Assembly (NCBI RefSeq): GCF_009695935.1
Contig: NZ_VUMY01000001.1
Coordinates: 124,001-188,000, forward strand
Source: Mobiluncus porci
Lineage (GTDB): Bacteria; Actinomycetota; Actinomycetes; Actinomycetales; Actinomycetaceae
Direction of reading: 5' to 3'
DNA length: 64,000 bases
Under the pieces are notes generated by a model, which ran no database searches, was not told the DNA's origin, and saw nothing but the letters and a program-made list of their open reading frames with translations. Below are positions 7,988 to 17,327 of this stretch, one piece after another (the stretch's first letter is position 1; each line of letters opens with the position of its first letter). The position numbers and the translations under genes are program-made.

Positions 7988-10900
7988 GTGCTCACCAGAC
8001 TGTCTTTGAAAAACCGCGCCTTTGTGGCGCTGCTTTCCGTGATTATCACCGTCCTCGGGGTTTTCTCCGTCCTCACGATGCGCCAAGAACTCATCCCGAG
8101 CGTGGAACTCCCGCAGGTGAGCGTCGTCACGGTTTCACCAGGAGCCACCTCGGAACAGATGAAGGCCCGCGTTTCCGTCCCGATTGAACAACAGGTTGCG
8201 CTCATTCCCGAGGTAGAGTCCACCACGACCCGATCTTCTTCGGGCCTGTCGATGGTCCAAGTTTCGCTTGCCTACGGCACCGACTTGGCTCGCGCGACTT
8301 CGAAGGTAGAACTGGCAGCAAACCGCGCCAACACGAATTTTCCAGAAGGTGCCGAGACCAATGTTGTGAGCGGGGGCACCTCGTCTATTCCACTGGCCTT
8401 TGTGGCCGTCACCTCTGATGGTTCTCCCTTGGAAGTCGCGGATCGCATCCGTTCCGCCGTCGTCCCCGGTCTCGAAAAAGTTTCCGGAATCTCCCAGGTC
8501 ATGCTCATTGGCGCTCCAGAACAAAACGTCTTGCTGAGCCTTGACGCGGCGAAAATCGCCCAAGCCGGCGTTGACCAAAACACCATTCGCGACGTGCTCA
8601 CGAACTCGGGACTCGCCGTTCCGGTGGGATCGGTTCTAAACGGGGACAACACCCTTGATGTGACAGTCGGAAAAGCCATGTCGAGCCTCGACGAATTAAA
8701 AAATCTTCCGATTCCGAGTGACGCAGGAGGAAAAGTCACGAAACTGGCTGATCTCGGAACCGTGGAGTTACAAATGGCCGAAGAGACCTCGCTCGGCAAT
8801 ATCAACGGAAAACCGGCTCAAGCCATCATTATTTATCCCACTGCTAGCGCCAATATCGTCGCAACCACGCAAGCCTTCAACAACAAACTCGGGGAACTCG
8901 AAAAGACAATCGGATCCAACACCAAGTTCACCACCATGTTTGAACAGGCTCCCTACATCACGGGCTCCGTGGAATCGCTCGCTCGGGAAGGGATTCTAGG
9001 TCTCCTCTTCGCCGTGCTCGTCATCCTCATGTTCCTGACCTCGCTGCGATCCACCCTCGTTACTGCCATCTCGATTCCACTCTCGCTCCTGATTGGTTTC
9101 ATTGGTATGTTGATCAGCGGCTATACGGTCAATATGCTCACGCTCGCGGCGCTTACGCTCACAATCGGGCGGGTGGTGGATGACTCGATTGTCGTCATTG
9201 AAAACATCAAGCGTCATCTCGAATACGGCAAACCCAAGCGGGAAGCCATTGTTGACGCGGTCAAAGAGGTCTCCCGAGCCGTAATCGCCTCCACCATCGT
9301 GTCGTTTATCGTCTTTGTCCCCATCGGACTTGTTTCTGGCATGGTGGGAGAACTCTTCCGTCCCTTCGCCTTCACCGTCGTCATCGCCCTTGCAGCCTCC
9401 CTGTTTGTGGCGCTCACGATTGTGCCAGTCTTGGCCTATTGGTTCTTGCGCCCCTCGGTGGCCTCCCGACTGGCAGCCCGCGAGGGAACCTCGGAGGCTC
9501 ACCGGCGTGAGGTGGAAGCCGCGGAGGAAAACTATTGGCTCAGGCGCGCCTATCGTCCCGCCTTCGAGGTGACCCAGCACCATCCGGGGTGGACCCTTGC
9601 GGCCGCCCTCGCAATCTTGCTCGCCACCGCGGCCATGTTCCCGCTTTTGAAGATTAACCTGATGGGGACCTCAAACTCCGGCATGGTGATGCTATCCCAA
9701 AAGGTCACCCCCGGGATGAACCTCGACGCCTTGGAAAAAGCCGCGGCACCGGTAGAAGCCGCGCTCCAAAAGGTAGATGGGGTTTCTTCGGTGGCGGCTT
9801 TCGGGGGAGGCAATGGTCGCGGCTCAGGTGGCGGATTCTCCATGGGAGGGGGAGGATCTACCAGCGGCCCCGCGATTTCCTACATGGTTTCCATCGACCG
9901 CAACCTCGACTTGAGCAAAATCACCAAGACGCTCGTGGGCACGGCTGAAGACGCCTTGGGGGTGAAATCGGGTGACGGGACGATAACCGACCTGAGCTCC
10001 ACGATGCTGGGCTCGAGTTCGATAGACATCCAGTTCACGGCCCCGAACGAGGACGCGGCGATTCAAACCAACGACGCTTTGCTGAAGGCCCTTGCTGACC
10101 TCAAAAACGTGAAATCCATAGAGTCGGATTTGACCGCAGCCACCCCAGCGATCCAGATCACGGTCGATAAAGACCGGGCAGCCGCGGCGGGAGTAAGCGA
10201 AAACAACGTGGTGGGAATGATTTCCGCGCAACTCGTGAATCCCGAAATCGGTACCATCACCTTGAACAATATCGACACCTCCATCAAAGTCGCGGCCACG
10301 AATCCGGTGAAAACCTTGGAGGAATTGCGAGCGATGACTTTGCTTGGTCGACCGATTGACACTTTTGCGACCATCGAAGAGGTGAAGCTTCAACCGACGA
10401 TCACGACCATTGATGGACAAACCACCACCACGATTTCCGTAAAACCAGAAGCCAACGGGAACCTCGGGGCGGTAGCGAATGACGTGTCCCGCGCGATAGA
10501 CCGCACGGATCTCCCAGACGGCGTGTCGGTCACCGAGGCCGGCGCTTCCCAAGATCTCACCGAGTCCTTCAACCAGCTATTGCTGGCTTTGATGGCGGCG
10601 GTGCTCTTGATTTACCTCGTTTTGGTCTGGATTTTCAAGTCACTTCTTCAACCGGCGCTCCTCCTGGTGGCGATTCCTTTCGCGGCCATCGGGTCTTTCG
10701 TGGCGCTGTTGGTGACCGGAACGGCTCTGGATCTGTCGGCGATGGTGGGGCTCTTGATGCTTACCGGTATCGTTGTCACGAACGCGGTCGTCCTGATTGA
10801 CCTCATCAACCAGTATCACGAACGCGGAGATGACATTCCGAGCGCGATTCGAGACGGCGCGATGCAGAGGCTTCGCCCGATTGTGATGACCGCTTTGGCG

Positions 10901-11230
10901 ACCGTAGCCGCGATGGTTCCGATGGCTCTCGGATTTGGCTCCACCTCGAGTTTCATCTCTAAACCGCTGGCGGTGACGGTTATCGGTGGGCTCGTGTCTT
11001 CGACTTTGTTGACGCTGGTGCTACTGCCGGTGCTGTACCGGCTCGTCGTGGGCTGGTTGGAAAAGCATAAGTCAGCAAGGGCGAGGCGGGAAAACGCCAC
11101 CCTAGATGCCGCGGCTGGAGAGAGAGGGAATCGCGGGCTCGTCGGTGAGGAGTTGCTAAAGGCTCAAAAACCGGCAATTCTGGATTCAGATGATGACTCG
11201 GATTTCACCACGGTAGAGACCCGAGAGTGA
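7988..11230 (+). CDS. RND-family efflux transporter (HAE1/AcrB-like)
   Basis: Inner-membrane proton-driven exporter of 1080 residues. The N-terminal helix (about 10-30) is followed by a large extracytoplasmic loop, then a helix bundle with LVILMFLTSLRSTLVTAISI and the helix-4 motif GRVVDDSIVVIENIKRH (about 394-410), whose two Asp residues relay protons in this family. A second loop holds a Gly-rich insert (GGGNGRGSGGGF and SMGGGGS, about 610-630), and a second bundle closes the protein. The layout is two repeats of six helices. Substrates in actinobacterial relatives are drugs, lipids or unknown. No membrane-fusion partner is next to it. The GTG start is fixed by the leaderless promoter. Its stop lies 12 bases before uvrC, so readthrough is possible. 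Confidence 0.92.
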   Translation: MLTRLSLKNRAFVALLSVIITVLGVFSVLTMRQELIPSVELPQVSVVTVSPGATSEQMKARVSVPIEQQVALIPEVESTTTRSSSGLSMVQVSLAYGTDLARATSKVELAANRANTNFPEGAETNVVSGGTSSIPLAFVAVTSDGSPLEVADRIRSAVVPGLEKVSGISQVMLIGAPEQNVLLSLDAAKIAQAGVDQNTIRDVLTNSGLAVPVGSVLNGDNTLDVTVGKAMSSLDELKNLPIPSDAGGKVTKLADLGTVELQMAEETSLGNINGKPAQAIIIYPTASANIVATTQAFNNKLGELEKTIGSNTKFTTMFEQAPYITGSVESLAREGILGLLFAVLVILMFLTSLRSTLVTAISIPLSLLIGFIGMLISGYTVNMLTLAALTLTIGRVVDDSIVVIENIKRHLEYGKPKREAIVDAVKEVSRAVIASTIVSFIVFVPIGLVSGMVGELFRPFAFTVVIALAASLFVALTIVPVLAYWFLRPSVASRLAAREGTSEAHRREVEAAEENYWLRRAYRPAFEVTQHHPGWTLAAALAILLATAAMFPLLKINLMGTSNSGMVMLSQKVTPGMNLDALEKAAAPVEAALQKVDGVSSVAAFGGGNGRGSGGGFSMGGGGSTSGPAISYMVSIDRNLDLSKITKTLVGTAEDALGVKSGDGTITDLSSTMLGSSSIDIQFTAPNEDAAIQTNDALLKALADLKNVKSIESDLTAATPAIQITVDKDRAAAAGVSENNVVGMISAQLVNPEIGTITLNNIDTSIKVAATNPVKTLEELRAMTLLGRPIDTFATIEEVKLQPTITTIDGQTTTTISVKPEANGNLGAVANDVSRAIDRTDLPDGVSVTEAGASQDLTESFNQLLLALMAAVLLIYLVLVWIFKSLLQPALLLVAIPFAAIGSFVALLVTGTALDLSAMVGLLMLTGIVVTNAVVLIDLINQYHERGDDIPSAIRDGAMQRLRPIVMTALATVAAMVPMALGFGSTSSFISKPLAVTVIGGLVSSTLLTLVLLPVLYRLVVGWLEKHKSARARRENATLDAAAGERGNRGLVGEELLKAQKPAILDSDDDSDFTTVETRE

Positions 11231-11242
11231 ACCTGGAGAACG

Positions 11243-13219
11243 ATGCGCCCCGAAAATTTTCCCAAGACTTCCGAGATTCCCGCTGTCCCCGGGGTCTACC
11301 GGTGGCGCGACTCAAGCGGGAGGGTTATCTATGTCGGTAAGGCCAAAAACCTCCGTAACCGCTTGACCTCGTATTTCGTCTCGCCCGAGCGGCTCCACCC
11401 GCGTACCGCAAAAATGGTCGCGACAGCCGAGTCGGTGTCTTGGGTCGTGGTGGGCTCCGAGGTCGAGGCGCTCACCTTGGAATACACCTGGATTAAGGAA
11501 TATGACCCGAAGTTCAATGTCATGTTCAAAGACGACAAGTCCTATCCCTATTTTGCCGTCACCATGAACCAGCAATTCCCCCGAATGGGAGTTTTGCGGA
11601 CCGCCCACCAACGCGGGGTGCGATACTTCGGGCCCTACACGGCCGTGTGGGCAATCCGGCAGACTCTGGATTTATTGGAGACGGTTTTTCCAGTTCGGAC
11701 TTGTACCGATGGGGTGTTTTCGCGGGCGCGTTCGGCCGGTAGGGCGTGTTTGAAGGGCTATATCGGAAGGTGTTCGGCGCCTTGCATCGGGCGGATCAGT
11801 GAGTCGGAACATCGTGCGTTGGCCCAACAGGTCTGCGACTTCATGAGCGGTCATGAAGCCGGTTTTTTGAAGGATCTCGAAAGCGAGATGTGGGCCGACT
11901 CCCAGGCTTTCCGTTTTGAACAAGCCGCAAAGAAACGCGACCAGTTGGAGGCGCTTCGAAAAGTCCTGGAGAAAAATGCGGTGGTTTTGAATGACGATAC
12001 CGACGCAGATCTTTTTGCTTTGGCGGCGGACGAACTCCAGGTCTCGGTCCAGGTGTTTTATGTGCGGGCGGGGCGGATTCGTGGACAACGCGGCTGGATT
12101 TCAACCATTGAAGAGGATATGGACGAACGCGCTTTGATGTCGCGCGCTCTGGAACAAATCTATGGTGAGGTGGCTTCTCGTCTCAAAGAAAACGGGGGAG
12201 CGAAGCGAATCGAGCCGAGTTCCGCCAATGATGTCGTGCATTTTGACCAGGTGTTTATTCCGACGGAGATTCTGGTTTCAGTTCTGCCCCAAGGACGGGA
12301 ATCCTTGGAGCAGTGGCTTTCTACGGTGCGCGGAGCGAAAGTCACGATTCGCCGACCCGAGCGGGGGTTGAAACGCGAGGCCATGGAGCGGGTTGCAATG
12401 AATGCTGCGGAGGCTTTGAAACTCTATAAGACGCGGCGGGCGAGCGATTTGACGCAGCGCAATTTGGCGCTAAATGAGCTCGGGCGACTCCTTGGTTTTG
12501 ACCCGCCGCTGCGCATTGAATGCTACGACATTTCCCATACCCAAGGCACCTACCAGGTGGGCTCGATGGTGGTGTTCGAGGACGGCGCGCCGCGGAAGAA
12601 CGCCTACCGGAAGTTCACGGTTCGCGGACCAGAAGGTAAGGGGGCGCCCGACGACACCGCGGCGATGAATGAGGTGCTGCGGAGGCGCTTTGAGCGACTT
12701 ATCGCCGAAGAAGCGGAGCCTTGCGCAATCGACGAGTCGGAACCAAAGGAACCGCGGCGGTTTTCTTATCGTCCCGACTTGGTGGTGGTGGACGGCGCCC
12801 TGCCCCAGGTTCATGCCGCCCGCGCCGCCATGGACGAAGTCGGGGTGTGGGACATTCCGGTTATCGGCCTAGCCAAGCGCTTAGAGGAAGTGTGGACTGT
12901 GGACTCGGAATACCCCGTCATCTTCCCGCGCACTTCTGATGCGCTCTACCTCTTGCAATATCTGCGCGATGAATCCCACCGTTTCGCGATTACCGCGCAC
13001 CGCCAAAAGCGTGCGCGAGCAATGACTCGCTCCGTGCTTGATGATATTCCAGGACTGGGACCCGCGAAACAGAAGGCCTTGTTGAAACATTTTGGTTCCG
13101 TGAAAAAACTGCGGGAGGCCAGCGCCGCAGAAATCGAACAAGTACCCGGATTCGGGGCAAAATCCGCGACTCATCTGTTTAAATACCTACGTTCTAAGGA
13201 CAATTCAGGTAAAAATTAA
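11243..13219 (+). CDS. uvrC: Excinuclease ABC subunit C
   Basis: Dual nuclease of nucleotide-excision repair; after UvrA/UvrB mark a lesion it cuts on both sides. The 658-residue protein has the expected domains: GIY-YIG nuclease at the N-terminus (PGVYRWRDSSGRVIYVGKAKNL), a Cys-containing segment (GYIGRCSAPCIGRI), the UVR motif that binds UvrB (about 205-240), the RNase H-like nuclease (RIECYDISHTQGTYQVGSMV, then PDLVVVDGALPQVHAA), and tandem helix-hairpin-helix motifs at the end (LDDIPGLGPAKQKALLKHFG). GGAG seven bases before the ATG supports the start. It follows the RND gene by 12 bases and precedes the first chemotaxis-receptor gene by 3 bases. Confidence 0.97.
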   Translation: MRPENFPKTSEIPAVPGVYRWRDSSGRVIYVGKAKNLRNRLTSYFVSPERLHPRTAKMVATAESVSWVVVGSEVEALTLEYTWIKEYDPKFNVMFKDDKSYPYFAVTMNQQFPRMGVLRTAHQRGVRYFGPYTAVWAIRQTLDLLETVFPVRTCTDGVFSRARSAGRACLKGYIGRCSAPCIGRISESEHRALAQQVCDFMSGHEAGFLKDLESEMWADSQAFRFEQAAKKRDQLEALRKVLEKNAVVLNDDTDADLFALAADELQVSVQVFYVRAGRIRGQRGWISTIEEDMDERALMSRALEQIYGEVASRLKENGGAKRIEPSSANDVVHFDQVFIPTEILVSVLPQGRESLEQWLSTVRGAKVTIRRPERGLKREAMERVAMNAAEALKLYKTRRASDLTQRNLALNELGRLLGFDPPLRIECYDISHTQGTYQVGSMVVFEDGAPRKNAYRKFTVRGPEGKGAPDDTAAMNEVLRRRFERLIAEEAEPCAIDESEPKEPRRFSYRPDLVVVDGALPQVHAARAAMDEVGVWDIPVIGLAKRLEEVWTVDSEYPVIFPRTSDALYLLQYLRDESHRFAITAHRQKRARAMTRSVLDDIPGLGPAKQKALLKHFGSVKKLREASAAEIEQVPGFGAKSATHLFKYLRSKDNSGKN

Positions 13220-13222
13220 CCT

Positions 13223-14488
13223 ATGCCACAGCCGGACTCTCCGTTACGTTTACGCAACCTGCGCTTCAATCTTTTGGCGAAAAATATCGTCAGCGGGATT
13301 GGCGTCTTGCTGACCCCAGGGCTGGTTTTCCTAGTTTCTCTTGTCGTGCTCCTACAGCTCAATTTTCGGGCAGACTCCGGAGGTAAACTTCTCATCAATT
13401 GGCCATTCATTTTCGGGGGACTCTTGGTCGTGTCCGCGCTCGGGGGATTGGCAGCTTGGTGGCTGATTCGTTTTATCTCCCGCTCTGTCACCGAAGCAGC
13501 TGCGTCAGCGGCGAATTCAGCAAAGGCTATGGCCGCTGGCGATTTCACTCGAGGTGCTCGCGGAGTCACGAATGATGAGTTGTCCGATCTTGCTGCGGTG
13601 ATGAACTCCACCCGTAACTCGCTGAGCGACTTGTTGACCGACACCCGCGAGGTCTACCGTGAAGTGGCCACCCAGGAAGAACGCCTGCGCGAAACGGTAG
13701 GAGGTTTAAGCGATTCATCCGGTGAAGTGAGTTCGAAGGTGAGCGCGGTCAGCCAGCGGGCTCGCGAACTATACTCCACGGCGGAAAATCTCGCCCAGGC
13801 GGCCAGTGATATTTCGTCTGCGCGCCAACGAATTGCCGTCCAAGCCGCGTCCACCCTCGAAATCGGGGTAAAAGAAGTTGAGAAAGTCGCAGCCATCTCG
13901 TCTCTCATTAAAGAATTCTCACAGCAATCTGCTGAAATCTCCGAAGCAGTTGAGCAAATTGCGGACATTGCGGAGCGAACCAGTTTGCTGGCCTTAAACG
14001 CCACGATAGAATCTGCCAAAGCGGGGGAAATCGGCGCTGGTTTCGCGGTTGTTGCCGGTCAGATCAAGGATCTTGCCGTCCAAACGAGCTCTGCGGCAGA
14101 AACCGTCACCGAGGCCTCCGCAACGATTCAAACGCGCTGCGACGTCACAGTAGGGATGGCACAAACCGTGAGCGAAAAGCTCACTTCCATCAATGCTTCT
14201 CAAACCGAATCCAGCCAAGCCGTGTCCGACCAGGCTAGCGTGGTGCAGGCCATGGAAAGCTCTTGCACCGAAGCACTGGGGGAAGCCAAAACCCTCAGTG
14301 AAGAAATTTCGAGCATCTCCACTGCTGCCGGCTCGATTCGCGACAATTTGGAGGTTATCACTGCCGGAGCCGGACAGGCCCGTCAATCCATTGACTCAGT
14401 CCGCGCTCTCGTCTCCCACCTGGATTTGAATGCAGTTGCGGAGACCATCAGTGAATCGGCAGGCGCGACCACGGAGGTGGAATCATGA
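13223..14488 (+). CDS. Methyl-accepting chemotaxis protein without a sensor domain (1)
   Basis: Membrane chemoreceptor of 421 residues. Two transmembrane helices (about 18-42 and 60-82) are joined by only some 15 residues, so there is no extracellular ligand-binding domain. A HAMP linker with the [16 protein letters not shown] motif follows, then the long signalling coiled coil. The hairpin tip reads [20 protein letters not shown], close to the canonical sequence that binds CheW and CheA. Reading starts 3 bases after uvrC; the stop overlaps the ATG of the next receptor (ATGA), so the two are translationally coupled. Such receptors usually sense membrane state, energy or cytoplasmic signals. 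Supports a motile host. Confidence 0.9.
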   Translation: MPQPDSPLRLRNLRFNLLAKNIVSGIGVLLTPGLVFLVSLVVLLQLNFRADSGGKLLINWPFIFGGLLVVSALGGLAAWWLIRFISRSVTEAAASAANSAKAMAAGDFTRGARGVTNDELSDLAAVMNSTRNSLSDLLTDTREVYREVATQEERLRETVGGLSDSSGEVSSKVSAVSQRARELYSTAENLAQAASDISSARQRIAVQAASTLEIGVKEVEKVAAISSLIKEFSQQSAEISEAVEQIADIAERTSLLALNATIESAKAGEIGAGFAVVAGQIKDLAVQTSSAAETVTEASATIQTRCDVTVGMAQTVSEKLTSINASQTESSQAVSDQASVVQAMESSCTEALGEAKTLSEEISSISTAAGSIRDNLEVITAGAGQARQSIDSVRALVSHLDLNAVAETISESAGATTEVES

Positions 14489-15666
14489 AGTTCAAGGGTT
14501 TGAACATTGCAGGCCAATTCAAATTCACAGCGATTCTTAGCTATAGTTTCACGATTTTGATGGTGATTTTGCTGGTGGTTGGGCTGGTGCAGTTACAGGG
14601 AATCACCAACGCAGAGAGTCAAAAACAGGCCATTATCGTCCAGTTGATGATTCAGATTGTGGCTTTAGCAGTGTTGGCTGTCCTGGGGACTATTGTGGGC
14701 TTCACGATGCGGGCGCGGATTCGCCGCTCGGTATCTTCTGTCTCAGAAGTTTTGTCCGCCTCCGCGGACGGGGACTTTACTAGGCGGGCGAAAATCTATT
14801 CTCAAGATGAGATTGGGGAACTCTCACAATCCGTGAATAAACTCATGGATTTCTTGACTTCCTTGGTGAAACAACTAAATGAGGGTTCCAGTCGCCTGGA
14901 ACAATTTGCCGCCACTTCCTCTCAGGCGGCCACCGCGGTTCAAACCGGAAACGACCAGGTACTTCGCTCTACTCAGCAACTTTCCACTACCGGTGAGGCT
15001 CTCAACTCGATGGCGGAATCCTTGACAGATAACGGTACCGCAGTGGCTGGAGACATCGCGAAACTGTCGGGGACCGCCACAGAAAACGAGAGGCTGCGGA
15101 CTGAAGGCATGACCGCGGCCAAAGACCTGGAATCTGCAATCTACGAGTTGAAACAGGCCGTAGACCAGATTTACAGTTTGATGCAAGATATTGCGACCAT
15201 TTCAGGTGAAACCAATATGTTGGCTCTCAACGCCACTATTGAGGCTGCCCGCAGCGCCGAAGCGGGGAAGGGGTTTAAGGTTGTTGCCGATCAGGCAAAG
15301 GATCTCGCCACTCAAACTGCGGAGACGACGACCGATGTTTTGGCGAGAGTCGAGGTGTTGGAAGAGCAGGCCACACAGGGAACCGTCCAGATCGCCGAGC
15401 TCTTGGAACAACTCGAGGCCCTGAGTGACGGTCAACAAGCGGTTAGCGAGGCGGTCGCTGGGCAAGAGGAAGCCTTGGGACGATCACACGGGGGAGTGAC
15501 GGCAGTGAGAGATTTGGCTATAGAAATGTCCGGCCAGGCTACTGACCTATCTCGATTGGTGGACGCCTCGCATGGGGAATCCCTGCGTTTCCAAGAACAC
15601 ATGGGCGTGCTTTCTTCCGCGGTGGCGGCACTCCAAAAACGGGTTTCTCGCTTCCGAGTCGATTAA
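14485..15666 (+). CDS. Methyl-accepting chemotaxis protein without a sensor domain (2)
   Basis: Second receptor, 393 residues, overlapping its neighbour by four bases. Two membrane helices (about 13-36 and 52-75) flank a loop of about 16 residues, so again no outer sensor domain. HAMP region: [20 protein letters not shown]. Signalling tip: [21 protein letters not shown], followed by [20 protein letters not shown]. The tip is closer to the textbook sequence than that of receptor 1. Translational coupling suggests equal amounts and perhaps mixed trimers of dimers. No che genes lie in the window, so the kinase must be encoded elsewhere. Confidence 0.9.
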   Translation: MKFKGLNIAGQFKFTAILSYSFTILMVILLVVGLVQLQGITNAESQKQAIIVQLMIQIVALAVLAVLGTIVGFTMRARIRRSVSSVSEVLSASADGDFTRRAKIYSQDEIGELSQSVNKLMDFLTSLVKQLNEGSSRLEQFAATSSQAATAVQTGNDQVLRSTQQLSTTGEALNSMAESLTDNGTAVAGDIAKLSGTATENERLRTEGMTAAKDLESAIYELKQAVDQIYSLMQDIATISGETNMLALNATIEAARSAEAGKGFKVVADQAKDLATQTAETTTDVLARVEVLEEQATQGTVQIAELLEQLEALSDGQQAVSEAVAGQEEALGRSHGGVTAVRDLAIEMSGQATDLSRLVDASHGESLRFQEHMGVLSSAVAALQKRVSRFRVD

Positions 15667-15799
15667 GCGTGCATGAATGTACGGTGTACGGCAAAATTCA
15701 GACGGCAAAGTTTTTTCTATTTCCTTTCACTAGGTAATTCGTTTTTAATGATTTCGTAGTTCTTGCAAAATTCTTCCTACGCCGTACATTCGTGTACGC
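15667..15799. repeat. Inverted repeat around an AT-rich spacer
   Basis: GCGTGCATGAATGTACGG (15667-15684) pairs, with two mismatches, with the complement of CCGTACATTCGTGTACGC (15782-15799). The 97 bases between are AT-rich and include a T-run (15711-15716). The left arm starts directly after the stop of receptor 2. It may be a bidirectional end-of-transcript structure or a regulator site ahead of the HAD gene. Confidence 0.45.
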
Positions 15800-15862
15800 C
15801 TCGCGTCGCAAAGAGTCCCTGCGGAGTCCGCACGTCTCACACGCCCTTGATAAACTGACCTG

Positions 15863-16645
15863 GTGAAATGCACTTTTGGTGAGGTCGTCGAGGCTCAGTT
15901 ACGGCTGGTGGCTTTCGATTTGGACGACACCTTGGCAGACTCCAAGGCTCCGATTTCTCCTGACATGGCTGCGGCTCTAGCGCGGCTTTTGACGCGTTTC
16001 GAGGTGGCAGTTATCTCGGGGGGCCAGTTTTCCCAGTTCCAAACCCAGGTTTTGAAGCGGCTGGAGCTTGGATTTAGCGCTCGCACCCTGCACCTGTTGC
16101 CGACCTGCGGAACCCGGTATTACCGGCGCAAACCCGCTGGTGAGATTGAAACCGTGTACGTGGAGGCCCTCGAGCCCGCGGTGCGCCAAGAAGTGAAGTG
16201 GACACTCCAGGAAGTAGCCACCAAACTGGGGCTTTGGGAGGAGCATCCCTGGGGAGAAATCATTGAAGATCGCGGAACACAGGTGACGTTTTCAGCCCTG
16301 GGTCAAAATGCGCCGTTGCAGGCCAAGCGAGATTGGGATCCCGACAAATCGAAGCGAAGCCGCTTGGTGGAGGCGCTAACGCCACTATTGCCGGGTCTTG
16401 AGGTTCGCTCGGGTGGCTCGACTTCCATTGATATCACGGCGAAAGGCGTCGATAAGGCCTACGGGATGCGAGCCCTTTTAGCGGCGCAAAGCCTGGAGGC
16501 GAACGAGGTGTTGTTCGTGGGGGACCGTCTTGACCCGGCCGGTAACGATTTTCCAGTGGTTGCAACAGGCATTCCCTGCCAGGAGGTCAGGGACCCACAA
16601 GAAACCCTCACACTGATTGAGGAGCTTCTCGCGCCAAAGTCGTGA
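15863..16645 (+). CDS. HAD-superfamily phosphatase (subclass IIB)
   Basis: Cytoplasmic phosphatase of 260 residues, probably acting on sugar phosphates. HAD motif I is FDLDDTLADSK (about 18-28), motif II lies in VAVISGGQF, and motif III/IV is LFVGDRLDPAGNDFPV near residue 215-230, preceded by the family's STSIDITAKGVDKAYGM, which is typical of IIB (Cof/phosphomannomutase-like) proteins. The GTG start is placed by TAAACT (15851-15856) six bases upstream, a leaderless signal; no Shine-Dalgarno sequence is seen. It is convergent with the acetyltransferase gene and shares a long hairpin with it. The exact substrate cannot be read from sequence. Confidence 0.85.
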   Translation: MKCTFGEVVEAQLRLVAFDLDDTLADSKAPISPDMAAALARLLTRFEVAVISGGQFSQFQTQVLKRLELGFSARTLHLLPTCGTRYYRRKPAGEIETVYVEALEPAVRQEVKWTLQEVATKLGLWEEHPWGEIIEDRGTQVTFSALGQNAPLQAKRDWDPDKSKRSRLVEALTPLLPGLEVRSGGSTSIDITAKGVDKAYGMRALLAAQSLEANEVLFVGDRLDPAGNDFPVVATGIPCQEVRDPQETLTLIEELLAPKS

Positions 16646-16701
16646 AGATTTCGACACGAGAGCCGCTATGGCGGGTTTGACGTCGAAATCTTCACGACTT
16701 T
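16636..16701. terminator. Perfect 20-bp stem between convergent genes
   Basis: The 20 bases at 16636-16655 are the exact reverse complement of 16682-16701, around a 26-base loop. The left arm starts with AAA and the right arm ends with TTT, so transcripts from either side end in a hairpin plus short T-run. The HAD stop codon lies inside the left arm. Probable bidirectional terminator. Confidence 0.65.
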
Positions 16702-16726
16702 AATCCCTAATCCGTCTGAAAGCGTG

Positions 16727-17308
16727 CTATTCTCGTTCCTCAGGCAGACGACGCTGTACCCGAGCCGGATTCCCGAAGGCAATCACGTTTGCGGGGAGGT
16801 CGCGGGTGACGACCGAACCTGCTCCGACCACGGTGTTTTCTCCGATGGTCACGCCCGATAAAACGAGCGTGTTGGCTCCGAGCCAGACATTGTCACCAAT
16901 GGTGATGGGCGTGCCGGCCTCCCAGCCGTCTCGGCGCGTTGTGGCCTCCAAGGGATGCCAAGCGGTGAGGAGCTGCACCCCGGGGGCAAACTGGCAACGG
17001 GCTCCTATCGTAATATCAGCCACATCCAAAAGTACGCAGCCAAAATTCATGAAGGTGCCTTCACCAATGGTGGTGTGGATGCCGTAATCAATATAGAGCG
17101 GCGGGCGAATGGTGACGCCGGGCCCAACTTTGCCAAACATTTCTTGGAGTGCGGCATCCACCTCCTCTCGAGGAGCCGTGGTCAAAGTGTTGTAGTGCAC
17201 CATGCGCTTGGCGGACTCGGCGCCGAGGCGCTCAAACTCGGGGCCCGCAAATTTATAGAGTTCACCGGCCCGCATCCGTTCATACATGGTGGGGTTATCT
17301 TGTTCCAT
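16727..17308 (-). CDS. maa: Maltose/galactoside-type O-acetyltransferase
   Basis: Acetyl-CoA-dependent sugar O-acetyltransferase of the hexapeptide-repeat (left-handed beta-helix) class, 193 residues. The N-terminal Mac domain is visible (MYERMRAGELYKFAGPEF). The repeat region has IGARCQFAPGVQLLTAWHP, containing the catalytic His, then ITIGDNVWLGANTLVLSGVT and VVGAGSVVTRDLPANVIAFG. The ATG at 17308 follows TAGGCT (17315-17320 on the plus strand) by six bases, so it has its own leaderless promoter although it lies only 19 bases after the methyltransferase gene. The gene symbol rests on family resemblance; substrate unknown. Confidence 0.85.
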   Translation of the reverse strand: MEQDNPTMYERMRAGELYKFAGPEFERLGAESAKRMVHYNTLTTAPREEVDAALQEMFGKVGPGVTIRPPLYIDYGIHTTIGEGTFMNFGCVLLDVADITIGARCQFAPGVQLLTAWHPLEATTRRDGWEAGTPITIGDNVWLGANTLVLSGVTIGENTVVGAGSVVTRDLPANVIAFGNPARVQRRLPEERE

Positions 17309-17327
17309 AATCCCAGCCTATCGGGTT

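Noticed and set aside
9824-10552. A 242-codon frame antisense to the RND gene
   Set aside because: Shadow frame over a loop-coding part of the transporter; no signals of its own.
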